From NCBI GenBank assembly GCA_024663395.1, contig JANFAH010000008.1:744001-808000 (forward strand): 64,000 bases of DNA. Direction: 5' to 3'. Source of the stretch: Pisolithus tinctorius. Taxonomy: Eukaryota > Basidiomycota > Agaricomycetes > Boletales > Pisolithaceae. Numbering within the stretch: the stretch's first letter is position 1; the number at the start of each line of letters is the position of its first letter. Shown here one piece after another: positions 35,111 to 48,478 of the stretch. The notes under the pieces are model-generated. The model had not been told where the DNA came from, did no database searches, and saw only the letters and a program-made list of their open reading frames with translations. The position numbers and the translations under genes are program-made.

Positions 35111-38100
35111 CTATGAGCTACATGCAAGCTTGGCAATTGGCTTGTAACATTGATGCCATTTATTCCCATGAACCATCTGGCTCAAATCCAACTCTATACA
35201 ACAACCTCTGGGTATGACTGTTGTGGCCCACATTGAGTAAAATGGGTGCCTCACTACCATTGGTATCCAAAGCAGTAATTCACCCTTTGGACCTCTGATC
35301 CAGCCATCATCATGCAGCTTGACTGGTTGAGCACATGGCATCCCATCCTTCTGCAGGAGTCCACTGAGAAGTTGTTCAGTGTCACAAAGTGCATGTGAAG
35401 AGGTAGATGAAAAGCAGATGTGACATGATCTAATGGCTGAAATTGCTGTCAATAATGCAGAATACATTACAGGGGCATTGTGCTTACCATTTGCTCTGTA
35501 AGATGGAACAAGTGGATTGCTCAGATTGGATGGATAAAACTTCAACTGCTCATGGATACTGATCATAAGTTCATAGCCATTATTGTCCCAGACCCTCACA
35601 GTCTTGTCCCAAGAGCCTGACATAATCCTCTTTCCATCAGGGGAGAATGCAACTGAACTGACTCCATCTGTATGCCCTGCAAGATGGCTGCCAATCTGCA
35701 CACCTCTTTCAGCATCCCACACCCTCACAGTCTTGTCCAAAGATCCTGACACAATCCTCTTCCCATCAGGGGAGAATGCAACTGAATAGACTGCATCTGT
35801 ATGCCCCTCAAGATGGCTGCCAATCTGCACACCTCTTTCAGCATCCCACACCCTCACAGTCTTGTCCTTTGAGCCTGACACAATGCTCTTTCCATCAGGG
35901 GAGAATGCAACTGACCAGACTTGATCTGTATGCCCCTCAAGATGGCTGCCAATCTGCACACCTCTTTCAGCATCCCACATCCTCACAGTCTTGTCCTTTG
36001 AGCCTGATACAATCCTCTTTGCATCAGGGGAGAATGCAACTGACCAGACTACATCTGTTTGCCCCTGAAGATGGCTGCCAATCTGCACACCTCTTTCAGC
36101 ATCCCACACCCTCACAGTCTTGTCCCCTGACCCTGACACAACCCTCTTTCCATCAGGGGAGAATGCAACTGAACAGACTACATCTGTATGCCCCTCAAGA
36201 TGGCTGCCAATCTGCACACCTCTTTCAGCATCCCATATCCTCACAGTCTTGTCCCCTGAACCTGACACAATCCTCTTTCCATCAGGGGAAAATGCAACTG
36301 AATAGACTGCATCTGTATGCCCTGCAAGATGGCTGCCAATCTGCAAACCTCTTTTAGCATCCCATACCCTCACAGTGTTGTCCCAAGAGCCTGACACAAT
36401 CCTGTTTCCATCATGGGAGAATGCAACTGACCAGACTTGATCTGTATGCCCCTCAAGATGGCTGCCAATCTGGACACCTCTTTCAGCATCCCACACCCTC
36501 ACAGTCTTGTCATCTGAGCCTGACACAATCCTGTTTCCATCAGGGGAGAATGCAACTGAATTGACTTCATCTGTATGCCCCTCAAGATGGCTGCCAATCT
36601 GCACACCTCTTTCAGCATCCCACACCCTCACAGTCTTGTCCCCTGAACCTGACACAATGCTCTTTCCATCAGGGGAGAATGCAACTGAAAAGACTGTATC
36701 TGTATGCCCCTCAAGATGGCTGCCAATCTGCACACCTCTTTCAGCATCCCACACCCTCACAGTCTTATCCAAAGAGCCTGACACAATGCTCTTTCCATCA
36801 GGGGAGAATGCAACTGACCAGACTTTATCTGTATGCCCCTCAAGATGGCTGCCAATCTGCACACCTCTTTCAGCATCCCACACCCTCACAGTCTTGTCCC
36901 TTGAGCCTGACACAATCTTGTTTCCATCAGGGGAGAATGCAACTGACCAGACTTTATCTGTATGCCCCTCAAGATGGCTGCCAATCTGCACACCTCTTTC
37001 AGCATCCCACACCCTCACAGTCTTGTCCCAAGAGCCTGTCACAATCCTCTTTCCATCAGGGGAGAATGCAACTGAAGTGACTCCACCTGTATGCCCCTCA
37101 AGATGGCTGCCAATCTGCACACCTGTTTCAGCATCCCACACCCTCACAATCTTGTCCCTTGAGCCTGACACAATGCTCTTTCCATCAGGGGAGAATGCAA
37201 CTGAAAAGACTGCATCTGTATGCCCCTCAAGATGGCTGCCAATCTGCACACCACTTTCAGCATCCCACACCCTCACAGTCTTGTCCCTTGAGCCTGACAC
37301 AATGCTCTTTCCATCAGGGGAGAATGCAACTGAAGTGACTGCATCTGTATGCCCCTCCAAGCCAAGCAGTTGAGAAGCTGGCCAGTGTTCTAAACCTCCT
37401 ACAACTCCAGGGAGGGAAGAAAAATTTGGCATAAGCATCACTGATAGCTTTGTTTTCACAGGAAGAAATGCCAGTGCAGAGATGTACACATGTGCTGCAC
37501 TGTGAGAGATAGCAGCATTGGAGCTTTGAATAAATCTGATACCATCTTCTACAAACCCCAATGTGTCCATCAATCCATCCTGGTTGGTCTATCCCAAGTG
37601 AGCCAACATTAACACAAATAGTGATGTCAAACTCACCAGGAGCCATGTTTGAGTATAAATCAGTGCTGCAGCAGCATTTCCAACTCCACCCAGTAGGCTC
37701 ATAGCCTCAAGCCAAAATATATTTTTTTCACTTCCCACAAGGGCCTTCAGTAACTGTGCAAGGTCCAACTCCAATGTGGACTTCTGCAGATGTTGGGACC
37801 AGAATCGACAGGAGTAGGAGAAATGAGGCAAAATGTTCTTGCTGATTCTCTCCGGTAAATCAGTAACCTCTGCATTGCTCAAGTAGGAGCTGTCCAATCC
37901 ACAAATGTTGAACCGAAGCTCTTCACCAAGGATTCGCAAGGTGGCAACAGCAAGGTTATATGAGCAAGAGGTATCAATGAAGTAGGCCCCACTCCGCGAA
38001 CGATCAGTTAGGAAGTCATAAAATGATGCATGGAGGGGTCGGACAGGAACGTGCCTGTCAACGACGCCACCTAGTATTGGAGACATGGACTCGAGGATGA

Positions 38101-40499
38101 GCGCAATGTCATAGTGATCTTGCGTGTTTGGGAAGTGTTTACGCATCTGATTCAAGGCTGCCATAGGCAGAGGTTCGAGCGTCATCACGACCTGGTGCAT
38201 CACAGAGCAGTATCGTTCAATGGATTTCCCAGATCGTGGGATAGCACTCTCCAAGATTGCGGCATAAGTCGAATCCAAAAGTGTTCTTCCCTCCTCGGAC
38301 TGAAGAGAGATTACATCGTCGTAGCGTTCCATCACAGTTGCTCCCGCTCTGTTCGGCTTGATGTAGTCGCAGGCCAGACGCGCCCATTCAAATAAGCAGT
38401 CCGCCTTCCAGACAATCCTCTCGACCTCAGGCTCTCCGATGTCTGAAAGGTGACTCAGTTGCGTGGAGACATATAACTTGATATCGCGTTGTGTCCATTC
38501 TGTAGAAACGTCGTCCAAGGAAATTGCCTTCACATGTGGAGAGCCTCTCAACACACGTGCGATATCGGGCAAGGGGCGGGATGTTACGAAGACACGGAAA
38601 TTGTGGGGGAGATTGCCCGCCTGTGAACCAAGCACCGACAAGATGTGTCTCCGCGATTCATCCGAGCCACTCTCGTCCAGCGCATCGACTGCCACGGTTA
38701 CGCTTCCAATGGTAGCGCTCGACATCTTCGACAACGGCTCCAAAATGAGCTTTTTCCACTGTAACACGACATCAGAGGTAGTCTTGAGCGAATGGTCCTT
38801 CGCCAGCACGTCGGCCAAAGCTCGCCGGAATGCAGGGTCCCAGTCCGCCAGATCACGTGCAATGGTGGTAAACATTTTTTCCTCGCGATGCTCGGCTTGC
38901 CTGTCTCGGGCGAAGCAAAAGCACGACCCGAACCCGCCAGCATCTTTGAGCAACAAAGCAATGGTATGCGCGATGGCAGACTTCCCTCTGCCGGCCTGCC
39001 CGTGCAGCCAGAGAATACGCGGGACATTTTCATCTATGCTGTTGATCCAGCTGATGATCTCCGTGAGGATCTCAGTTCTCGTGCCGTTTAGGCACCTCTT
39101 CGTCTCATTAACACCCGCACCCCCTGCGTAGGCCATCCCTTCAAGGCTCATATCTCCGCGTGCGAGGTTCACATCTCCTCGCACGAGGTCCAGTTCTCCA
39201 CGCGCAAGTTTCAGGTCTTCAAGTACATGGTGCACGTTGGTGTGAATATCCCGGACTGCATGGTCCCGGTACTGCTGCATCAGGTTGTTCAGGTCCTTGA
39301 CGTAACCATCAGTCGTGGTCCGCGTCTCAGACACTATGTTTTTTCCCAATCTCTGCCCTGAGAACAGCTGAATCAATCAACCTTTCGATGAAAACTGGAA
39401 TCGACATACAAAAGCTTTTCGTCTCCGAATAATTCTTTATGAACCGGGCTGCATCACTTATCACCTGTGCAATTTCCCCTAAAGTTGCCTTCATACTATC
39501 GATATTCCGGATGGTATCGTCCGCTAGAAGAAATTCATAGACTTTTCTGACTGTATCAAGGAGGTTGGACACCTCGTTGTCCAGGTCAGCTTGATTGATA
39601 AGCGACTGTAGGGAGCGGTGTGAGGTGAGCAGCGCGTATCACCAGGATGTGAGGGTACCTGAGCAGCCGCGGTTAAGATTCCAAGAGCAATCTGGGCATA
39701 GGGGTGAACCTGCGCACTTACATCAGAGCCTGTGAATGAACATATGATAATGCACGTACCTGGGCGATAGTAGTAACGACGGAGTTAAAGGTCTTGAGGG
39801 GCTGGAGGTACGTGTTACTGAAGTTTTGGATATTTGCGACCGCAGTATCAGCCTGTGCAACGAGTTCAGTAGCCGTTTGGCCTATTCCTGGTATGGACGT
39901 CATGCCATTCAGGGCCTGTTGAGCAGTGTCGACTTCACTGCCGATCAATACCGAGACCGGACTGAGTGCGGCACTGGCGTCATTAGTAGGTTCAACAGCA
40001 CTATTGCTGGTGTCGCCGCATGGTCCCGTTGCAGTATCGGCATTCCTGACATGCATAGCTGGTACTGGTCCTATTTCTGAGTTGTCGTTTGGCCTTTGAG
40101 TCTGTCCAGCACGAGTACTCAAGGTCATCGCAAGCAATGGGATAAGGCAGACGACACATATCCTGAGTTAGACTCGCTTGATTTTGTTCTCGTTGCACAT
40201 GCGCACCCCCAGCGGCATACGTATCAGCGACTTCTGCTGCGACGGAACCTTGTTTCGACCGATGGAAGATATGCTTCACACCTGCAAGCGCCCTCCGGGA
40301 GAAAATCCCTGACGTTCCAGCAATCGAGGATACGTCACGAGCGGGAGTCTGAGGCGGCTCTTGCGGCTGTTTCTTTGTGGATCGGCGACTATGATCGCCC
40401 GCAGGGAGATTAGTTACTTACCGAGACAAAGTTAGATGCAGAGCCAGATGGCTTTGTAGATCCAAAGAAGCGATGTTTCTTCGACTGCTTGCGAGCCAT
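35111..40499 (-). pseudogene. NACHT-WD40 NLR copy N2, single frameshift near the N-terminus
   Basis: Start at 40499 (MARKQSKKHR). NACHT exon open from about 39376 to the linker donor, with GQAGRGKS, VAVDALDESG and VTSRPLPDI. The final exon is open from the linker (37573) to the stop at 35111, with 14 WD40 repeats and the conserved tail (DGWIRGPKGELLLWIP). The one clear lesion is an extra base in exon 2 at about 40131 (CATCGCAAGCAATGG, against CATCGCAACAATGG in N3), shared with N1. This breaks the link between the N-terminus and the rest. Initiation downstream could still give a NACHT-WD40 protein, so loss of function is likely but not certain. About 105 bp of unrelated sequence replaces the 5' UTR at about 40551-40655. 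Confidence 0.75.
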
Positions 40500-41048
40500 T
40501 GAGAAATCAATATTTGATTCAAAGTCACTGGATGGGGTCGACGATTGAGGTCACCTTGTTTACAAGGTCACTCCAGCCCGAAAGTGAGACGCTTTTTTCG
40601 ACATCCGCGCATCTGCCTGTAAATTGACACCGCACGGCAAAACGTTTGAAGTGGCAACAGGCGCCGACATGCTGTAAACACGTTGCTTAACTTCTCAGCG
40701 CATCAAAACGAAGATCAGTTTGAACTTGAATGTACACACGGAAACATCTGATCTTACCATCATCGTACTGATACATTCGGTGTTGGGATGGTTCGGAGGG
40801 GGTACGTATGCACTCCTATTCGTGGGACTTCGCCTTTCGCGCATTCTAATTTATCGCCTGTTCTCGCCCCCAGCTGTGCTTAGATGAGTTTGCCATGAGA
40901 GAAAATTGTAAAAATTGTTACCATGTCCTTGGGCGACAGCACCGACCTCAGAATCGAAATATCTCGGGAACGAGAGCAGCTAGCGTCTTAATTTCTTCAG
41001 GTTTGGAATCCCCAGACTCGACCACAGGGCACTTTAGCAAAGATTTCT
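40500..41048. promoter_or_regulatory. 5' flank of N2 with inserted segment and kinase fragment
   Basis: At about 40551-40655 an extra segment replaces the sequence found at N1. It contains ACCTTGT-TT-ACAAGGT, a short palindrome, and CGACATCCGCGCAT, and is related to 53948-54020. A kinase coding fragment follows at 40811-40880. Confidence 0.5.
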
Positions 41049-41384
41049 GGTTTTCTACAAGCTCTCCCCCCACGCGGAAGGTGCTGATATGACTGTGCTT
41101 GAGGTACATCTGCTTTGCATGCAGTGCCGTTGTGTGAGTGATATACGGATTTCTTGTTTTTACAGAGTGCTTGCTGCTATACTCCCATCTACTGGTCGAC
41201 TTACGGAGGTATGGCAACTCTGATAACCTGAGCCTCTGGAAATTTCATCGTGTATGTGATGACTGCACAGGGGGTCTAATTGACAGCGAGGCTGGTATTC
41301 AGGCTTTCTAGGACCGGCTTGATGATATCCTTGGGTACGAAGACCATATGCACGATTCCTCAGGTGCTCGCCATTTTCACCTCA
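41049..41384 (+). pseudogene. Glycoside-hydrolase-like gene relic (gh3)
   Basis: Nearly identical to gh2, with the EGADMTVLE piece and the CDDCTGGLID piece and the same in-frame stop. It is a noncoding passenger of the unit. Confidence 0.65.
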
Positions 41385-41631
41385 AGGTAGGGGACGATCA
41401 TATACCTCCGTGACTGATGTCAATTACGCTGGACCAGACGTTTCGACGGGTTCGCATTGCTCTCAGGCACCAATGACTATACTACTTCCGAACATTTGGA
41501 CGAGAGTATCATGTATTAATATCATCGGTACTTGTGTAAGTGGGCGTGAATTGTTGTGGGAAGTCTAAGCGAGCGGGAGAGAAAGACCGACAGCAGAAGA
41601 TCGAGGCTGCCCACGCCTGCCGTCGAGAAGA

Positions 41632-42140
41632 AAGTCGGAACACAAGCCTTCGTAGCTAGGTGAACCAACAGAGACAGCGATATACATCTGAAACGAGAAG
41701 ATGCACAATCTGAGATATGAGATAGAATCTGGAAAGACGTAGATGAGGGTGTAAGTTCGTAGATCACAAGGTGAGTGCGATTTAGTGTGTGGGGAGAAAG
41801 CCGCGTGACGCCAGGCCGACTCGAGCGAGCATGCCCAAATGCCGAGACGGCGAGCGCACTTGAGAGGGTCACGTGACTGAGAAGCGGTTGGGATGAAGAG
41901 AGATGAAGAGAGGAATCGAAAAGGAGTGCGCGAAAAGATGCAACGCGGCTTGGCTTTCTGAGCGCGTAAGAGCGGACGAGTGGAAGGAGATCTGAGAGGA
42001 GGCCACAAGACCAACCAAACACGCTAAGATGTGAAAGGGAGGCGGGCGGGAGAGCAAACAACTGAGGAGTATATGCGAGAACAAAGCGTGCTCGGATGCC
42101 AGACTAGGAAGGTCGAAGACGAAGAGTAAACGTCCACCCT
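41632..42140. promoter_or_regulatory. Kinase K3 upstream block with GTCACGTGAC site
   Basis: Nearly identical to the block upstream of K2. The palindromic GTCACGTGAC lies at 41868-41877, and the TATA-like box follows at 42321-42328. Confidence 0.45.
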
Positions 42141-42462
42141 CCCCATTCTCTTTGCCGTGCTTCTAGCATCCGATCAACGCGTCGCTGGCAACGCCTTGTT
42201 GTTTACTAGATCATTCATTGAGAGTCCGGCGTGCAACCAACCAGTTCACTCGCTCCACCCACCGTGTGCTGTCCAAGACCGAAATACGCTCTCTCCACTC
42301 ACCTCTCCTTCGTGTTACTGCTATATATTGCATGCAACCCAACCGCCATTAGACAAAAGTCTTCTACGTTCGACCCCCAGGCACGCACGCGACTTGACTC
42401 CAACTTCAGCTGTGGCGAACCACCGAATCCCGTTCTCGCCCGCAATCTTCTCTGACCATTAA

Positions 42463-45400
42463 ATGGCACATCAAAACTACGTTTCGGACGGCGTTGCGGG
42501 TCCCAATAAGCTCTCATCGCGGCTTGCTTCACTCAGGATGTTCAAACCCAAGTCTGGGTCTGGGTCTGGTTCAACTGGTACGTCTACGAACGTAACATAC
42601 CAGCACTCCAGTCTTGACTCACTCGACGCGTTTCATACCCCCCAAAAAACAGATTCGTCATTGTTCTCTCCGCCACCCCCACCTAAAGATAACGCGTACA
42701 GCACATCTTCCAACTCACCCTCAAACGCTCCCTCCGCATTCAATCCCTCTTCAGTAGTTCAGTTAGCTCACTATCGCCTTCATTGAGTCGTGCACCATCA
42801 TAAGGCCAACCTTTGAGCTCAGATTTAAACGCTGTCACACCACTGACATCAGGCAGCTTTGGCGCACCACCACATGGGTCCGCTGGACCACATACTGGGG
42901 TTTTGGGACGCGGCATGACAGATCCGCCTGTCCCGTCAGGTTCGGGTGTATCATTAAGATCAGTCAGCAGAGGTGGGGAGCATGTGGCGACTCCGGCTAT
43001 GGACGGATCAACTGATTCGAGCGGTTCGTTTCCCCCAAATCCAAATCGTACACGTTTGGCGTACTTGCTGCGCAACACACAGACATAAACGCGATGCCGA
43101 AATCTAAAAGTGTCTCTAGTCAAGCTGTCTTGGTTGGGCAAGAGAAACAAGTCTCGGAGAGATTTAAGCGAGAGTGCGAGCGCCAGTGAATTCAAGGAGA
43201 GCGGGAGAGAGGAAGGCGACGAGGGAATGTCAAAGCCTTGGAACTTTCAGGTTAACCCCCTAGCGTGGGACCAGAACAGCGCTAACATGGTGGCGACCTA
43301 TTGGCTCACCTGGAATTTGCGATCGAACTTACGCGGATACGCCGACGACGATTGCATTTGGACATATCATAGCATCACAAACGTGTCGACGAACGGTAGG
43401 TCTATCTACCCGAGTGTATGGTTTCGACTAATCTGTAGAGCCTAATTACATCGGTCTCCCACCGTCGTGGGCTACCGCTCTTTCTACCGCTGGTTTTGAC
43501 GAGGAAGAGATCGCTGCTATCCATGCGCGTCGTAAGGCCACCGCCGCCGCCGTGAATTTGAAGAACGGGTACGTCTTTATAGTCTTCGATGAATGTTGGC
43601 TGATTCGATACATGCTCCAGTGCAGCTCTAATGCTCCGAGTCCTCATACGCAGTATTCTTCAGCTCGTCCCGCATCGCCGGTACTGCGCAATCCAGTACC
43701 TCGCAGTTCAAGTCTTGCTGGGCTCCGTGTAGACCCCCCGCCAACGCTTACCATTGGGACTGGTTCTGGCCTTACGAGTGCCACAGGGAACAATCGTACC
43801 CCGTCACCGCGAACAACAGGATTCGGAGTTCGGACATTGTTACCAAATGGATTCCTTGGTTCGAGAGGAGGGGATAGCGCAAGCACCGCGAGCGGGAGTC
43901 GAAGTCACAGTGGTAGCATCAGTTGTGCGGGATCTGGGGCTGAGGAGCAGTCGGAGCCATTTGTCATGGTGGATGGGAACATGGATGCTGCTGGAGGGAT
44001 TGGAGATGACACTCTCATCGAGCCGTTCCCGTATGATGCGGCTAGCATCACAACACATCAAATCCATTCTGCACAGTTGACCAGTGCACCTGCAGTGACC
44101 CAAGTACAGACAACACCTCGAGGACCTCAAGTTCAGCGTTCCCAGTCCGAGACAAGAAACGTCCCCTTCCTGAGTCCGGGCACTCCTATTCGTGGGGCTT
44201 CACCTTTCACGCATTCTACTTCATTGCCTGTTCCCGACCCAAGAGGCCATGCTAGTTCCAGCTCCAACCGCACCACAGACTCATCCATCTATCATGGCAG
44301 TGCATCTCCTTCGCCATCCCCGTCGCATTCACTATCTGGTCAGCGAACTGCCTCTTCAGTACCACGTACGCCTCCTCGGCGGGTTTATCATGTTGTCAAT
44401 GTGACTTCAGAATCTAGCTATGGTGACCCTCCTCCGGCATATGCATCACCTGTGCGGGGAGAGACATTCCGACGCGAGGAAGGAGTATCACGCGAGGGTG
44501 CAGCTCCTGCTGGCTCATCGAGTCCCCTACCACTGTCTCGCCCGATGACCTCAATTTACCGGGAACTGATAAACGTAGTCAAGTAAGCAAGTGCAGCACT
44601 TCGGTGGGGAGTTCGAGTGGGCAAGGATCCAACCACGATGGTCTGTATGATATCGACCCATTCGATGCTAGTGACATACCCGCAACAGTGGAAGACGTGT
44701 TGGATATATCAGCTGCCAATTCACCCCTATACTTTGACGACAACGACGATGCAGAGCAGCAGCAGGATAATATAGATCTTGCCACGCAGCGGCAGCGCTT
44801 GCTTTCCCCGACGCCGCCTCTCGTTATTGACAAGCGTCTAACGCGTGTGGCAAGTCTCATGACGCAGGCGCCGCGGATCTCATTCCATCAAGAGGGCAGT
44901 TTGGAGGACTGGACGTCATCATTATTTAGTGCGATCAGCAGTGACGATGCGATGACCAGTGGTAATGACAATAAACGGTCGAGTATGGCAGTCAAGGTTC
45001 GCAGGATACTGGCAGCCCCTCAGGAAGGCGAGGAGGACGAGAAGGCAGAGCGGCGATTGACATTACGACCGCTGTCTCCTCCCGCACCGAAACTTACACC
45101 GTCGCGCATGTCGCCGGCACCAAAATTACCAGACGTGTCGTTTGGTAGGAACATATCTATCGGGGAACATGTCAGGAAAGCTAGGCCACCCTCACCAGAG
45201 GAGGAAGAGGAAGAGACGGAGGCGGAGGCGGAGGCTGCAGAGACCGAAGCTAGGGAAGTGGTGTCTAAGGGTGCGGACGAGCCCCGTGAGCTATTATCGA
45301 TCCTGTCCCCTTCACTTCCTGACATTTCATTCGGCTTGAATGTGTCCTCGCTTGGCAAAGATCTACTTCCCTCAGTCATTCCCTCAGTCACATTACCCTC

Positions 45401-47933
45401 AGCCTCCGTCAGTGAACCCGACTCCGAAAGTGCCCCTCCACCACCACCCAAGGTGAAGCCTAAGCCGTCTCTGCCATCCCTCGCGCCGCCCAAACCAAGT
45501 GGCACCGTTGGGGGGGACGGGAAGTCGCCAGTGTCTCCGTTTCTGCGCTGCGGACCTAAACCTCTCCCGCTCCCAATTCCTCCCGACCAAATCCGGGCTC
45601 AACTACGTCCTTCCAAATCAGAGCACGGCCGTTCGTCTTCTCAAGCACAAGCAGCCAATTCTCAGCCCGTTCCTAGTGTTTGCCTGGTCGAGCCCTCGTC
45701 GTCGCAATGTAGCTCCCGACGTGAATCGTCTTCTAGCCTTGCTCCCAGGTCGAACGCAGGTGATCGAGATTCTGCTGTGTCTACGGTCACCGTCACACAG
45801 GCGACGATCGTCGTGGTGAAGGGACAAGCGGTACGGCGTGCGGTGGCAAGTGTCATAGACCCTGACTTGATCTCTCCTCCGTCGACGGCCAAGCGAGACA
45901 GCTTTGCCTCTGCTTTTGGTATATCGCGAGCAGCTCCTGACGCGCAGCCTGACCAAGAAACGAGTTATGAGCCCGAGGAAGAAGAATTCTTGCAAGTTGA
46001 TAATCAGGATGACGATGGAGATGGACAGTCTTTGCTTATTTCGGGAACCAGCTCCGGCCCACCCTCATCGCCATCTCCTACATGGCCTGCGCCACCACCC
46101 CCGCCTGCGGAATTGGACAAAGATGCCACCCCACGTCTCGTTTCGCGGTTCAGGACGACATCTTTGCAACGACTGAGTCAGATAACGGGCCTTATGGGCG
46201 GCATGATCGCCTCGCCACCTACTTCGCACTTTCCCTATATCAGCTCTGAGACTATGTCTCCAAGCGACAGTATACCCCTTCCAACGCCGAAGGACTCTGT
46301 TGTCCCGCCTCCGCCGCCACCGAAAGGAAAAGGCATGATTGCACCTGAGGCAAGAATGATGGTCTCAGCGACGGATACGTTTGGTGGTGTAGACGAGGAG
46401 AGTGAAGATGAGACGGCTGGCGAATCTCCGTATGCGCGCTCGGCACCTTCACGGAAGAGTTCTGTTGCACCTTCTTTACGTTCTGTTGCGTCGCAGTCGC
46501 AGTTATGGTCTCCCATCACATCGTCGCCTCGAACAGGGACCTCAGATACCTTCAGCTACTGTACCTCATCCGCTATTGGCACCCCTGCGCACTTTCATCA
46601 GCCCTATAGACCCGTCAACCCGATTTACGGACCTCGTGGAGATAGCGGAAGGGGAGAGCGGTTCTGTCTACGCTGCGCGTATACCGCAGGAGCCGTTGCC
46701 TTCTGGGCATGGCTCCGCTATGGAGCGACCGATACCCGCGGAGATGTCTCATGTCGCTATCAAGCGTATAGTGCTACCCCCAGCCTCGTCGGTTGCTTCG
46801 TCAAGTGGGGAGGACGAGTCCTTGCTTAGTATTAAGATCGCATCTCTCTTGCACGAACTCACGCTTTTAAAGAATCTGGAACACGAGCACATTCTTCTCC
46901 TCGACGGCGTGTATGTCCACACGAGTGCCGACGTAAACGATGGGGAAGACGACAATTCAGTAGAACAGTCAAGTGCAAGTACGGCGGTTGCACTCGATAC
47001 CTCACTTTGGATACGGATGGAATTGATGGAGCGCTCTCTGGCGGATGTGATTGCACTCGTGGCGGAGGGTCTCGCGCTTCAGGAGAGGATGGTGGGACGG
47101 TTTACAAGCGATGTAAGAACCTAGCAACTTTGCTATTTTTTTCTTCTCTGTTTGCGGGGTGTCTGATCCAACCGATAAATACTAGGTTCTAGTTGGACTC
47201 GATTACTTGCAGAAGCAGCATATTGCACACCGGGACGTAAGGAGCGATAATCTATTGCTCAACGCTGCAGGTGTAGTGAAGATCGGTGAGTCCGTCTCCG
47301 TTGAATCTGTTATTCACGCGTGTTGACGATGGTTCGTCCTAGCCGACTTTTCAAATGCCATTCGAGTCATGGAGAACGCAACGATGGTTACGGGTGCTGT
47401 AGGTGTTATCTATTGGCAGGTGAGGCTTGCGAATTGGCCCAGATATGAACGCGCGGGACTGATGTAACTACACATAGGCTCCAGAGATGAGAGCTGGTCC
47501 GTACGATGCACTGAAAGTCGATGTCTGGTCCGTCGGTGCGACCGTCTGGGAGCTGGCGGAAACAGTTCCACCATTCTCGATCCCAGCCTCTCCAAGCTCG
47601 CAGACCACGTTCTTACCACCGAACTCGAAGCATCTCGGTTCACAGTGGCCTCTGTTATCGCACCCGGAACACTATTCTAAGGGGTTCCATGAATTTCTGA
47701 GGCTTTGTGGAGCGGATGCGGCTGCCCGGCCATACGCTGAGGAATTATTGAACGTAAGTAGTTTGGCCGTACCTCTGAAATCGATCGGGAGGTAATTTGA
47801 TCGATTTGAATTACAGACACAATTCGTTCGCAACGCTTGTGGTCGTGCGGTCATCCGTCAACTACTTACGCAATGCAGGTCCATGGAAGAGGCAATGGTG
47901 GCACGGGACAGTGCAGCTAGCCAACATTCATGA
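42463..47933 (+). pseudogene. PAK-like kinase copy K3, several lesions
   Basis: It shares with K2 the 7-nt deletion, the TAA (42801-42803), the lost GTAAGC donor and the HHKRVDE change in the CRIB microexon. It also has an AG to AA change at the acceptor before the GLPPSW exon (about 43444), a 4-nt deletion at about 44550 leading to a stop at 44586, and an insertion at about 46538 that shifts frame just before the kinase domain. The kinase-domain exons (VAIK, HRDVRSDN, DFS, APEM) are still readable and their splice sites kept. The protein is not made as in K1. Confidence 0.8.
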
Positions 47934-48478
47934 TTTGTGCGTGGTAGGGTATGTCACAACCGTTCCGCTACTTGTGTTATTTATTTGTGCTTTTGGGTCC
48001 ACTGGTTACTCGAGAGAGGGGCGTGGATTAAAGTTGTGGTAACTCGACGCTGAATCTTCTCTGGCTAGCTATTATGCATTTGATTACATACCGATATTCC
48101 ATTACACTTTGTTGTTTCTCTTTTGCATCAGCGGCTTGATTACATATTCCCTCAATGTTTATGTATACCCTTGACAAAAGATAGTCACTAGGTTGAACAT
48201 CTGCTTTGTGTTGGCAACAGTTCCACATGTCTGAGATCTTCAACCTTCACCACTGGAAGTCTGAGACCAACCATAGAAAACTGAACTTGCTGGCACAATT
48301 GTTTGGGCACACTTGCATACATTTTGTCTAACTCCCTTTGCACTGGTTGGTGTGCTATTGATTGTAGCAAGCATCTCATTCAGGTGATTCTATTTACTGA
48401 CCTGATGGCCTATAGAAAACAAAAATACAGTAGCTTACACACTAACAAAGGTCAGGATCCACACATTACATCTGTATA
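47934..48478. other. Convergent intergenic region K3/N3
   Basis: Equivalent to 21246-21786 with more substitutions. It holds presumed 3' UTRs and no gene. Confidence 0.45.

Larger units (their letters stand above)
27661..41040. repeat. Amplified cassette unit 2 (gh2-K2-N2)
   Basis: Second unit, about 13.38 kb to the equivalent point of unit 3. Same order as unit 1. Its left third (gh2, kinase flank, kinase exon 1) is nearly identical to unit 3, including shared lesions, while the central kinase exon is nearly identical to K1 for about 850 bp, giving a mosaic. Confidence 0.85.
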
